Source of the DNA: an uncultured Aquabacterium sp.
GTDB taxonomy: Bacteria; Pseudomonadota; Gammaproteobacteria; Burkholderiales; Burkholderiaceae_C
Direction of reading: 5' to 3'
DNA: 64,000 bases
Assembly: GCF_913773725.1 (NCBI RefSeq)
Contig: NZ_CAJYGK010000159.1
Location: forward strand, 1 to 64,000
Part shown: positions 30,042 through 38,107 of the stretch, one piece after another
Position numbering within the stretch: position 1 is the first letter of the stretch
Layout of the letters: each line of letters begins with the position of its first letter
Translations under genes and position numbers: made by a program
Notes under the pieces: model-generated
The model's input: the letters and a program-made list of their open reading frames with translations, nothing else
Told to the model about the DNA's origin: nothing
Database searches by the model: none

Positions 30042-31415
30042 ATGGCCAAGGACAAGACGATCTACACGTGCAGCGAATGTGGCGGCACGAGCCCGAAGTG
30101 GCTGGGCAAATGCCCGCATTGCGGCGCCTGGAACACGCTGGAAGAAACACGCGCGGAGCCGGCCGCCGGCAAGAACCGCATGCAGGCGCTGGCCCGCGGG
30201 CTGAACGCGGCCCAGCCGGTCACGACGCTGTCGGAGATCGAAGCCGCCGAGGTCGCCCGCACGCCGACCGGACTCGAAGAACTGGACCGCGTGCTGGGCG
30301 GCGGCATTGTGGCCGGCGGCGTGGTGCTGATCGGCGGCGACCCGGGCATCGGCAAGTCGACCCTGCTGCTGCAGGCGCTGGACGCCCTGTCGCGCCAGAT
30401 GCCGGTGCTGTATGTGACCGGCGAGGAAAGCGGCGCCCAGGTGGCCCTGCGCGCGCGCCGCCTGGGTCTGGACGGCTCGCAGGTGCGCGTGCAGGCCGAG
30501 ATCCAGCTGGAGAACATCGTGGCCACCCTGGAGGCGGAAAAGCCGGCCTTCTGTGTCATCGACTCGATCCAGACGCTGTTTTCCGATCAGCTGACGTCCG
30601 CGCCCGGCTCGGTGGCCCAGGTGCGCGAATGCGCGGCCCACCTGACCCGCGTGGCCAAAAGCAGCGGCTGCACCATGGTGCTGGTGGGCCACGTCACCAA
30701 GGAAGGTGCGCTGGCCGGTCCGCGCGTGCTCGAGCACATCGTCGACACGGTGCTGTACTTCGAAGGCGACACGCACAGCAGCTTCCGCCTGATCCGCGCG
30801 ATCAAGAACCGCTTCGGGGCGGTCAACGAGATCGGCGTGTTCGCCATGACGGACAAGGGGCTGAAGGGCGTGACCAACCCCAGCGCCATCTTCCTGTCGA
30901 CCCACAGCGAGCCCGTGCCCGGCTCGTGCGTGCTGGTGACGCTGGAAGGCACCCGGCCCATGCTGGTCGAGATCCAGGCCCTGGTCGACAGCGGGGGCCC
31001 GAGCCCGCGCCGCTTGAGCGTGGGGCTGGAGCGCGACCGCCTGGCCATGCTGCTGGCGGTGCTGCACCGCCACGCGGGCATGGCCTGCTTCGACCAGGAC
31101 GTGTTCGTGAACGCGGTGGGCGGTGTGCGCATCAGCGAGCCGGCGGCCGACCTGGCCGTGCTGCTGGCCATCCAGAGCAGCCTGCGCGCGCGCGCGCTGC
31201 CCAAGGGCTTCATCGCCTTTGGCGAAGTGGGCCTGGCCGGCGAAGTGCGCCCCGCCCCACGCGGACAGGACCGGCTGAAGGAAGCTGCCAAGCTGGGCTT
31301 TTCGATCGCGGTGGTGCCCAAGGCCAACGCACCGAAGAAGCCCGTCGAGGGACTGACCATTCACGCGGTGGAGCGTGTGGAAGAAGCGATGGAGCTGGTG
31401 CGGTCGCTGATGTGA
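30042..31415 (+). CDS. radA: DNA repair protein RadA
   Basis: 457 aa, typical. A C4 zinc finger (CSECGGTSPKWLGKCPHC) is at residues 7-27, Walker A GGDPGIGKST near 100-109, the RadA-specific KNRFG motif in AIKNRFGAVNEIG, and a C-terminal Lon-protease-like domain (FVNAVGGVRISEPAADLAVLLAI, IAFGEVGLAGEVRP). RadA is a RecA-paralogue helicase that promotes branch migration in homologous recombination. It is convergent with murJ. Confidence 0.97.
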   Translation: MAKDKTIYTCSECGGTSPKWLGKCPHCGAWNTLEETRAEPAAGKNRMQALARGLNAAQPVTTLSEIEAAEVARTPTGLEELDRVLGGGIVAGGVVLIGGDPGIGKSTLLLQALDALSRQMPVLYVTGEESGAQVALRARRLGLDGSQVRVQAEIQLENIVATLEAEKPAFCVIDSIQTLFSDQLTSAPGSVAQVRECAAHLTRVAKSSGCTMVLVGHVTKEGALAGPRVLEHIVDTVLYFEGDTHSSFRLIRAIKNRFGAVNEIGVFAMTDKGLKGVTNPSAIFLSTHSEPVPGSCVLVTLEGTRPMLVEIQALVDSGGPSPRRLSVGLERDRLAMLLAVLHRHAGMACFDQDVFVNAVGGVRISEPAADLAVLLAIQSSLRARALPKGFIAFGEVGLAGEVRPAPRGQDRLKEAAKLGFSIAVVPKANAPKKPVEGLTIHAVERVEEAMELVRSLM

Positions 31416-31439
31416 TCCGCAGCCGCGAGGCCGAGCGGC

Positions 31440-33002
31440 TCAGCGCCGGATCGCCTGCCGCAGGTTCAGGCCGGACGCCGCCAGCGCACCGAAGTACACC
31501 GCGGCGGCGGCCACCAGGCATCCGGCCATCGCGCCGATGCGCACCAGCGGCTGGCTGCGCAAGGCCACCCAGTCCAGATGGGTGGACGCCAGCCACAGGC
31601 CCACACCCAGCAAGGCCGTGGCCCCGACCACCCGCAGGCTGAACAACAGCCATCCCGGCGCCGGCGTGTACCGGCCCGCCTTGCGCAGCCCGATCAGCAG
31701 CCATGCGGAGTTCACCAGCGACCCCAGGCCGATGGACAGCGCCAGGCCGGCGTGCCCCAGCCAAGGCACGAAGACGAGGTTGAAGCCCTGGGTGATGACC
31801 AGCACAGTGATGCCGATGCGCACCGGCGTGCGGATGTCCTGCGTGGCGTAGAAACCGGGGGCCAGCACCTTCACACCGATCAGGCCCATCAGCCCCACGC
31901 CGTAGCACGACAGCGCCAGCACGGTCTGCTGCACGTCGGTCGGGCTGAAGCGGCCGTAGTGGTAAAGCACGGCCACCAGCGGCTTGGAAAACACGAGCAA
32001 GGCCACGGCGCTGGGCAGCGCCAGCAGCAGCACCAGGCGCAGCCCCCAGTCCAGCAAGCCCGAGAACTTGTCGGCGTCGCCACTGGCCTGGGCCCGAGAC
32101 AGCTGCGGCAGCAACACCACGCCCAGGGCGACCCCCAGCATGGCCGTGGGGAACTCCATCAGCCGGTCGGCATAGGTCAGCCAGGACACCGCCCCTGCCC
32201 CCAGGTGCGACGCAATCTGCGTGTTGACCAGCAAGGAAATCTGGGCGACCGACACGCCGAGGACGGCCGGCGCCATCTGGCGCAGCACGCGGCGCACGCC
32301 CGGGTGGTGCCAGGCCGCCTTGAAACGCGACCATGTCATGCCGATGCGGGGCACCATGCCGATGCGCAACAGCGCGGGAACCTGCACCCCCAGCTGCAAC
32401 AGGCCGCCCACCATCACGCCCACGGCCAGTGCGTAGACCGGCTCGATGCCGCGGGTGCGGAAGAAAGGCGCCAGCAGCCCCGCCGCCCCGATCATGCTGA
32501 GGTTGAGCAGCACCGGCGTGACCGCCGGCACCGCGAAGCGGCTCCAGGTGTTCAGGATGCCGGCACTGAGCGCCACCAGCGACATGAAGCCGATGTACGG
32601 GAACATCCACCGGGTCATGACCACGGCCGCGTCGAAGCCTCCGCTTTCCTTCAGGCCGGAGGCCATCAGCCACACCAGCACCGGCGCCCCCACCGAGCCC
32701 AGCACGCACACCACCAGCAGCGCGCCGAACAGCACCGTGCCCACGGCGTTGACCAGATCGTGCGTGGCCTCGTCGCCCTGCCGGGTGCGGCTTTCCGCCA
32801 GGATGGGCACGAAGGCCTGGGAGAACGCCCCTTCGGCGAACAGCCGACGCAGCAGATTGGGAATGCGGAAGGCGACGTTGAAGGCGTCGGTCGTGGCGCT
32901 CGCCCCGAAAGCCGCAGCGATCAGCAGTTCGCGGATCAGGCCGGTGATGCGCGACGCGAGCGTCATCACCGAGACAATGGAAGCGGACTTCAGCAAGCTC
33001 AT
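31440..33002 (-). CDS. murJ: Lipid II flippase MurJ
   Basis: 520 aa from ATG 33002, the start giving the family N-terminus [26 protein letters not shown]; the longer frame is not supported. Fourteen membrane helices of the MOP superfamily, with [35 protein letters not shown] carrying the conserved charged residues in the central cavity. It flips lipid II for peptidoglycan synthesis. A perfect TATAAT (minus strand, 33014-33009) lies just 6 nt upstream of the ATG, which would make the mRNA essentially leaderless if it is used. Confidence 0.96.
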   Translation of the reverse strand: MSLLKSASIVSVMTLASRITGLIRELLIAAAFGASATTDAFNVAFRIPNLLRRLFAEGAFSQAFVPILAESRTRQGDEATHDLVNAVGTVLFGALLVVCVLGSVGAPVLVWLMASGLKESGGFDAAVVMTRWMFPYIGFMSLVALSAGILNTWSRFAVPAVTPVLLNLSMIGAAGLLAPFFRTRGIEPVYALAVGVMVGGLLQLGVQVPALLRIGMVPRIGMTWSRFKAAWHHPGVRRVLRQMAPAVLGVSVAQISLLVNTQIASHLGAGAVSWLTYADRLMEFPTAMLGVALGVVLLPQLSRAQASGDADKFSGLLDWGLRLVLLLALPSAVALLVFSKPLVAVLYHYGRFSPTDVQQTVLALSCYGVGLMGLIGVKVLAPGFYATQDIRTPVRIGITVLVITQGFNLVFVPWLGHAGLALSIGLGSLVNSAWLLIGLRKAGRYTPAPGWLLFSLRVVGATALLGVGLWLASTHLDWVALRSQPLVRIGAMAGCLVAAAAVYFGALAASGLNLRQAIRR

Positions 33003-33046
33003 CGACCGATTATAGGAAGCGCCTTCCATACGGCCCGCCGCACCCC

Positions 33047-33076
33047 TTGTCCGAGGGAGCGGGCTCGCGTTATACT
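33047..33076 (+). promoter_or_regulatory. Sigma-70 promoter of rpsT
   Basis: TTGTCC (33047-33052) and TATACT (33071-33076) are spaced by 18 bp, giving a start near 33083 and a leader of roughly 87 nt before rpsT. Long leaders are usual for rpsT, whose product represses its own translation. Confidence 0.65.
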
Positions 33077-33169
33077 CGCAGGCTTTCCAACCAACTCGCC
33101 TTTGTGGGGTGCGAAGCGGTGCCGGTGGCGACATGCCGCGGCGTCGAGCATCTACAGGGCCACAAGATC

Positions 33170-33463
33170 ATGGCATCTGCATCCAAAGCCAAGAAGACCG
33201 TCCGCATCGCCTCGGGCCGCAAGCGCGCCCGCCAGGACGTCAAGCTGAACGCCGCCAACTCGGCACTGCGTTCGAAGTTCCGCACCGCCATCAAGGGCGT
33301 GCTCAAGGCTGTTCAAGCTGGCGACAAGGCCAAGGCCTCTGACGCATTCAAGACCGCTCAATCGGTGATCGACTCGATCGCTGACAAGGGCATCTTCCAC
33401 AAGAACAAGGCCGCCCGTCATAAGAGCCGCCTGTCTGCCAAGATCAAGGCCCTCGCTGCCTGA
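33170..33463 (+). CDS. rpsT: 30S ribosomal protein S20
   Basis: 97 aa. Ribosomal protein bS20, which binds 16S rRNA early in assembly. Typical composition and motifs: [55 protein letters not shown]. The N-terminus is about 10 residues longer than in E. coli. It has its own promoter and a strong terminator, so it is monocistronic. Confidence 0.98.
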   Translation: MASASKAKKTVRIASGRKRARQDVKLNAANSALRSKFRTAIKGVLKAVQAGDKAKASDAFKTAQSVIDSIADKGIFHKNKAARHKSRLSAKIKALAA

Positions 33464-33483
33464 GTCCTTCGGACTCCATGAAG

Positions 33484-33510
33484 AAAGCCCGCTTCAAGCG
33501 GGCTTTTTTT
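33484..33510 (+). terminator. Intrinsic terminator of rpsT
   Basis: Stem AAAGCCCGC (33484-33492) / GCGGGCTTT (33498-33506) with loop TTCAA and a run of seven T (33504-33510), 20 nt after the rpsT stop. Confidence 0.93.
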
Positions 33511-33569
33511 CGTCCGGACTTCAGCCGAACACCGGCCGGGCTCGGGGCGAAGACCGCCCCGCTCTCACC

Positions 33570-33914
33570 TCAGGCCCGCGGCGCGTCGGGCAACAGGCAG
33601 GCCTCGACGACCTGAAGGTCGTTGTCGCGTGCGAAGTTCATGACGAAGTCCCATGCCATGGGTTCGATGTCGCGCAGCGCCTCGTTGACGACGACACACT
33701 TGACCTTGCCCATGCTGGTCGGCACGCAATAGGGTGAATAGCCGATGTGGGCGCCCGGCCCCATCGCCCGCCCCCCAGGGCGGAAGCAGGACATGGCCCC
33801 GGCGAGGCGCTCGGCCCAGTCGCTTGGCCGGAAGGTACGCCCGTCGCTGGTCACGCCCTGAATGAAGATTTCACGTGGTTTCTGGGTGGCTGTGGGCTTC
33901 GAGGGCGACGACAC
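33570..33914 (-). CDS. DUF3579 domain protein
   Basis: 114 aa from a GTG at 33914 (GGAAG seven bases upstream); earlier starts would add a low-complexity non-homologous stretch. The domain covers nearly the entire protein: REIFIQGVTSDGRTFRPSDWAERLAGAMSCF, GYSPYCVPTSMGKVKCVVVNEALRDIEPMAWDFVMNFARDN. This family is common in beta- and gammaproteobacteria, often beside rpsT, argD or argF as here. Its function is unknown. Three cysteines are present but no metal-site pattern. Confidence 0.85.
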   Translation of the reverse strand: MSSPSKPTATQKPREIFIQGVTSDGRTFRPSDWAERLAGAMSCFRPGGRAMGPGAHIGYSPYCVPTSMGKVKCVVVNEALRDIEPMAWDFVMNFARDNDLQVVEACLLPDAPRA

Positions 33915-34072
33915 GGTGGCGCTTCCGAGGGCTGTGCAATGGGTAGATTGACAGGCGTGGCGGCAGATCGTGTCTGGCCGCCACAGGAAACAAGGCTCGC
34001 CGTGAGAGGTGTCCCGGCGGCAAGGCCTTGACCGGAGCATGGACGGATCGCCATCCGACCCCGGCTGGGCCA

Positions 34073-34128
34073 AGTCTTGTATAAGACTCGACGACCGACA
34101 TTGTCGCCCACCTGCCCCTTTGACGCAA
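34073..34128 (-). promoter_or_regulatory. Candidate minus-strand promoter with operator-like palindrome
   Basis: Reading the minus strand, TTGCGT (34128-34123), a 17-bp spacer and GACAAT (34105-34100) resemble a sigma-70 promoter with start near 34093. Immediately downstream, 34088-34073 is a palindrome with 6-bp arms AGTCTT and AAGACT around 4 nt. A dimeric repressor bound there would block initiation. The only downstream gene is DUF3579, 160 nt away. Confidence 0.4.
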
Positions 34129-34263
34129 CCCGGAAAACGAGAAACTGCACACCGCGCTGGGCTGCGACAGGCCATAGACAGCCTGCCTCCGGACGGGTGT
34201 CCGCGGCGAGCTCATGGCCCGCATCGGATCGCGCCGTTTGATGGTGAAGCGGCGTGCGCCGAC

Positions 34264-34291
34264 TTGGCGACCGCGGGCTTTTCCTTAGAAT
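34264..34291 (+). promoter_or_regulatory. Sigma-70 promoter of argD
   Basis: TTGGCG (34264-34269) and TAGAAT (34286-34291) with a 16-bp spacer. The predicted start near 34298 is 54 nt before the argD ATG and coincides with the first base of the hairpin described next. Confidence 0.55.
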
Positions 34292-34297
34292 GGCGTG

Positions 34298-34330
34298 ATG
34301 GCGCAGTGCCTGCTGCGCCATTTTTCTTTT
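34298..34330 (+). promoter_or_regulatory. Hairpin plus U-tract at the 5' end of the argD leader
   Basis: Perfect 9-bp inverted repeat ATGGCGCAG (34298-34306) / CTGCGCCAT (34313-34321), 6-nt loop, followed by TTTTTCTTTT to 34330. It has the form of an intrinsic terminator but sits at the predicted transcription start and ends 21 nt before argD. It may be a 5' stabilising stem, an attenuator, or a terminator for a transcript entering from upstream. Confidence 0.6.
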
Positions 34331-34351
34331 CACCCGCTTCGAGACCCATCC

Positions 34352-35551
34352 ATGAACGCCCCTGTGTCGATGCCCCACGTGATGCCCACCTATGGCCGGC
34401 TGCCGGTTGCCCTGTCGCACGGCGAAGGCGCCCGCGTCTGGGACACCGAGGGCCGACGTTATCTGGACGCGCTCTCGGGCATTGCGGTGAACACGCTGGG
34501 CCACAAGCACCCGCGTCTGGTGGCTGCACTGCAGGATCAAGTCGAGAAGATGATCCACTGCTGCAACTACTACCAAGTGCCGCTGCAGGAGGAACTCGCC
34601 AGCATGCTGGTCGAGCGCTCGGGCCTCACCAATGTGTTCTTCTGCAACTCGGGCCTGGAAGCCAACGAGGCAGCCCTGAAGATTGCGCGCAAGTACGGCC
34701 ACGACAAGGGCATCGACCGCGCTGAAGTGGTGGTGTACGAGAAGGCTTTCCATGGTCGCTCGATCGCCACGCTGTCGGCCACGGGCAATCCGAAGGTCCA
34801 CGCCGGCTTCGAGCCGCTGGTCGAAGGTTTTGTGCGCGTGCCGCTCAACGACATCGCCGCGCTCGAAGAAGTGGCACGCACCCGCCCGAACGTGACGGCC
34901 GTGTTCCTGGAAGTGATCCAGGGAGAAGGCGGTATCAACCCGGCCCGCACCGAGTACCTGCAGGCCGTGCGCGCCCTGTGCGACAAGCAAGGCTGGCTGC
35001 TGATGCTGGACGAAGTGCAGTGCGGCATCGGGCGCACCGGCAAGTGGTTCGCCCACCAGTGGGCCGGCATCCAGCCCGATGTGATGCCGCTGGCCAAGGG
35101 CCTGGGCTCGGGCGTGCCCATCGGCGCGGTGGTGTGCGGTCCGAAGGCCGCCGATGTGCTGAAGCCGGGTAACCACGGCACCACTTTCGGCGGCAACCCG
35201 CTGGCCATGCGCGCCGGGGTCGAAACGCTCAAGACGATGGACGCCGAAGGGCTGATGGCCAACGCCGTCACCGTCGGTGCCCACCTGATGGCCGCCCTGA
35301 AGCGCGAACTCGGCGACCTGGCCGGCGTGAAGGACATCCGCGGCCAGGGCCTGATGATCGGCATCGAGCTGGACCGCCCCTGCGGCATCATCCTGAGCCG
35401 CGCGCTGGAAGCCGGCCTGCTGCTGAGCGTGACGGCCGACACCGTGGTGCGCCTGCTGCCGCCGCTGATCTTCACCACCGCCGAGGCCGACGAGTGCGTG
35501 GCCATCCTCGCCCCGATCGTGCGTGCCTTCCTTGCGGAAACCCAAGCGTGA
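34352..35551 (+). CDS. argD: Acetylornithine aminotransferase
   Basis: 399 aa, class III PLP aminotransferase converting N-acetylglutamate semialdehyde to N-acetylornithine (and often succinyl-diaminopimelate synthesis). Motifs: YLDALSGIAVNTLGHKHP, NSGLEANEAALKIARKYG, FHGRSIATLSATG, LMLDEVQCGIGRTGKWF with the PLP Asp, and PLAKGLGSGVPIGA with the Schiff-base Lys. ATG 34352 is the family start. argF follows with the GTG/ATG choice overlapping the stop, so argD-argF form an arginine biosynthesis operon. Confidence 0.95.
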   Translation: MNAPVSMPHVMPTYGRLPVALSHGEGARVWDTEGRRYLDALSGIAVNTLGHKHPRLVAALQDQVEKMIHCCNYYQVPLQEELASMLVERSGLTNVFFCNSGLEANEAALKIARKYGHDKGIDRAEVVVYEKAFHGRSIATLSATGNPKVHAGFEPLVEGFVRVPLNDIAALEEVARTRPNVTAVFLEVIQGEGGINPARTEYLQAVRALCDKQGWLLMLDEVQCGIGRTGKWFAHQWAGIQPDVMPLAKGLGSGVPIGAVVCGPKAADVLKPGNHGTTFGGNPLAMRAGVETLKTMDAEGLMANAVTVGAHLMAALKRELGDLAGVKDIRGQGLMIGIELDRPCGIILSRALEAGLLLSVTADTVVRLLPPLIFTTAEADECVAILAPIVRAFLAETQA

Positions 35552-35571
35552 ACTCCGACCGCGTCAACACC

Positions 35572-36504
35572 ATGAAGCCTGGACACAGCCTGATCAAGCA
35601 TTACCTTCAGTTCAAGGACCTGCGCGCCCCCGAGTACGCCTACCTGTTCGAGCGTGCGGCCATCATCAAGAAGCGCTTCAAGAACTACGAGAAGTACCAG
35701 CCGCTGGCTGACCGCACGCTGGCGATGATCTTCGAGAAGGCCAGCACGCGCACGCGCGTGAGCTTCGAGGCCGGCATGTACCAGATGGGTGGCTCGGTGG
35801 TGCACCTGACCACGGGCGACAGCCAGCTGGGCCGCAGCGAGCCGATCGAGGACAGCGCCAAGGTGATCTCGCGCATGGTCGACATCGTGATGATCCGCAC
35901 TTACGAGCAGGCCAAGCTGACGAAGTTTGCGGCCAACTCGCGCGTGCCGGTCATCAACGGCCTGACGAATGAATACCACCCCTGCCAGATCCTGGCCGAC
36001 ATCTTCACCTACATCGAGCACCGCGGCTCGATCCAGGGCAAGGTGGTGGCCTGGGTGGGCGATGGCAACAACATGGCCAACACCTGGCTGCAGGCGGCCG
36101 AACTACTGGGTTTCACGGTGCACGTGAGCACGCCCAATGGCTACGAGATCGATCCGGCTGTGGCGGGGGTCTCGAACCCGGACTGCTACAAGGTCTTCAA
36201 GGACCCGATGGACGCCTGCCGTGGCGCCGACCTGGTGACCACCGACGTGTGGACCTCGATGGGCTATGAGGCCGAGAACGAGGCTCGCAAGAAGGCCTTT
36301 GCGGACTGGTGTGTGGATGCCGAGATGATGGCCGTGGCCAAGCCCGACGCGCTGTTCATGCACTGCCTGCCGGCCCACCGTGGTGAAGAGGTCGAGGCCG
36401 AGGTGATCGACGGCCCGCAATCGGTCGTGTGGGACGAGGCCGAGAACCGCATGCACGTGCAGAAGGCGCTGATGGAGTACCTGCTGCTCGGACGCATCGG
36501 CTGA
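35572..36504 (+). CDS. argF: Ornithine carbamoyltransferase
   Basis: 310 aa from ATG 35572. Transfers the carbamoyl group from carbamoyl phosphate to ornithine, giving citrulline. The carbamoyl-phosphate motif STRTRVSFE, HPCQILAD and the ornithine-binding HCLPAHRGEE are intact. An alternative GTG at 35548 overlaps the argD stop (GTGA) and has GGAAA seven bases upstream; it would add eight residues (VNSDRVNT) and favour translational coupling. A clear terminator follows. Confidence 0.96.
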   Translation: MKPGHSLIKHYLQFKDLRAPEYAYLFERAAIIKKRFKNYEKYQPLADRTLAMIFEKASTRTRVSFEAGMYQMGGSVVHLTTGDSQLGRSEPIEDSAKVISRMVDIVMIRTYEQAKLTKFAANSRVPVINGLTNEYHPCQILADIFTYIEHRGSIQGKVVAWVGDGNNMANTWLQAAELLGFTVHVSTPNGYEIDPAVAGVSNPDCYKVFKDPMDACRGADLVTTDVWTSMGYEAENEARKKAFADWCVDAEMMAVAKPDALFMHCLPAHRGEEVEAEVIDGPQSVVWDEAENRMHVQKALMEYLLLGRIG

Positions 36505-36531
36505 GACGCTGCCCTGCACGACACCATGATG

Positions 36532-36556
36532 AAGGCCCGCTGAACGCGGGCCTTTT
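36532..36556 (+). terminator. Intrinsic terminator of argD-argF
   Basis: AAGGCCCGC (36532-36540) / GCGGGCCTT (36546-36554), loop TGAAC, then TTTT to 36556, 28 nt after the argF stop. The stem could also serve the convergent chemoreceptor gene, although the T-tract on that side is poor. Confidence 0.88.
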
Positions 36557-36577
36557 CATTGGCGCGCGCGCCTCGGC

Positions 36578-38017
36578 TCAGCGAGCCGTGCGGAACACCG
36601 AGACGGCCGCCACCAGGGCATCGGCCTGCTGGCTGAGACTGGCCGCCGCGGCAGCGGTCTGCTCGACCAGAGCCGCATTGTGCTGGGTGGCCTCGTCCAG
36701 CCGGCCAATGGCGCTGTTGAGCAGACCGATGTCACTGTTCTGCTCGGAACTGGACGCACTGATCTCGCCCACCAGTTCGGTCACGCGGCGAACCTGCTGC
36801 ACCACATCCCCGATGATGGCGCCCGTGTTGCCCACCAGGGTCGAGCCCGAGTCCACCTGTTCGACACTGCTGGTGATGAGCTGTTTGATCTCGCGGGCGG
36901 CCTCGGCGCTGCGCTGCGCCAGGGTGCGCACCTCGCCCGCCACCACGGCGAAACCACGGCCTTGCTCGCCAGCCCGTGCCGCCTCCACGGCGGCGTTCAG
37001 GGCCAGGATGTTGGTCTGGAAGGCGATGCCGTCGATGACGCCGATGATGTCGGTGATCTTGCGGCTGGCCTGCTGGATGCCGGTCATGGTATCGACCACC
37101 TGGTGCACGGCGTCCCCACCCTGGCCGGCCACCCGTGAGGCACTGCCGGCCAGGCTATTGGCCTCGTGGGCATGCTCGGTGGTCTGCCGGATGGTGGCGG
37201 CGATCTGTTCGACAGACGAGGCCGTTTCGGCAATGCTGGCGGCGGCCTGTTCGGTCCGGATGCTGAGCGACTGGTTGCCCGCGGCAATCTCGCTCGTGGC
37301 CTGCTGGATGGCCTGGGCCGCCACGCGGACTTCGCTCACGGCGCCTTCGATGTGACGAAGGGCAGAAAACATCCGGGCCGTGACGGGGCTGACCGGCGTC
37401 TCGTAGGCCACCGAGAGGTCCAGGGTGCCATCTTCGGCGCGGAGCCGTTCGGCCACACTCGTGAGCTGTTCCGCGGCCCTGAAATCGGCACGGGCGCGGG
37501 CGGCGAGCAGCAACAGAATGGCCGACTCGGCCACCACATACAGCGCATGCTCGATCACCCTGAGCAGACTGGGCTCGGTGAAGCACATCGGCCCCCAGCC
37601 CCATGCCTGCAACTGGTTGAAGCTGAGGTGGTGAACGGCAATGGCGGTGGCGCCTGCCAGGATCGGCAAGGCCCGCCGGTACACGACCAGCACGGCCATG
37701 AAGGCGAAGACGGCAAAGTGCGCCTCGGCATGCCCGCGCGCCACGTGGATGAGCAGGGCCACCATCGCCATGCCCAGGATGGGAAGGGTGAACTGACTGC
37801 CCTTGCGGCCGTTCGAGGCCTTGGCGATCACCGCCGCAACACCCAGCAGCAGGGGCCCGACGGTCAGGGCCAGCATCAGGCCGTCGCGGGCCACGGCATA
37901 GGCCACAGCCCCCAGAAAGGTGACGGCCATTGCCGCCATCACCACGGCATCGTTGCCAAACCGAAGGGCCGCCGCAGGCGGGGCCGAAGAGAGAACAGGG
38001 GAAGAGTGCTGAGTCAT
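36578..38017 (-). CDS. Methyl-accepting chemotaxis protein with membrane-embedded His-rich sensor
   Basis: 479 aa from ATG 38017; a further ATG at 38035 adds six residues and neither has a strong ribosome site. There is no periplasmic domain. Residues about 24-175 form six membrane helices with six His in or near them (91, 96, 100, 129, 130, 157), in motifs [14 protein letters not shown] and [11 protein letters not shown]. The cytoplasmic part has the MCP signalling hairpin with tip [28 protein letters not shown]. No C-terminal CheR-tethering pentapeptide is present. The His pattern suggests a metal or haem-linked signal, which is inference. It is the last gene of the fliA/chemoreceptor run. 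Confidence 0.9.
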   Translation of the reverse strand: MTQHSSPVLSSAPPAAALRFGNDAVVMAAMAVTFLGAVAYAVARDGLMLALTVGPLLLGVAAVIAKASNGRKGSQFTLPILGMAMVALLIHVARGHAEAHFAVFAFMAVLVVYRRALPILAGATAIAVHHLSFNQLQAWGWGPMCFTEPSLLRVIEHALYVVAESAILLLLAARARADFRAAEQLTSVAERLRAEDGTLDLSVAYETPVSPVTARMFSALRHIEGAVSEVRVAAQAIQQATSEIAAGNQSLSIRTEQAAASIAETASSVEQIAATIRQTTEHAHEANSLAGSASRVAGQGGDAVHQVVDTMTGIQQASRKITDIIGVIDGIAFQTNILALNAAVEAARAGEQGRGFAVVAGEVRTLAQRSAEAAREIKQLITSSVEQVDSGSTLVGNTGAIIGDVVQQVRRVTELVGEISASSSEQNSDIGLLNSAIGRLDEATQHNAALVEQTAAAAASLSQQADALVAAVSVFRTAR

Positions 38018-38107
38018 GACGAGGACCGCCTGCATGAACGCAAAGGGGTCATCGTCTTTTCGGATGATCGCAGGCGGGATTGAGCCGCGTTACGAAATTT
38101 CTCCGAT

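Larger units (their letters stand above)
33915..34351. other. 437-bp divergent intergenic region (DUF3579 / argD)
   Basis: No coding frame here has a plausible ribosome site or family match. The region holds a minus-strand promoter candidate (34128-34100) with a palindrome AGTCTT-N4-AAGACT at 34073-34088 just downstream of its predicted start, and on the plus strand the argD promoter and 5' hairpin (34264-34330). The 160 nt nearest DUF3579 show nothing I can assign. Confidence 0.6.

Noticed and set aside
31421-31440. AGCCGC/GCGGCT hairpin between convergent radA and murJ
   Set aside because: Six-bp stem without a T-tract on either strand; too weak to call a terminator.
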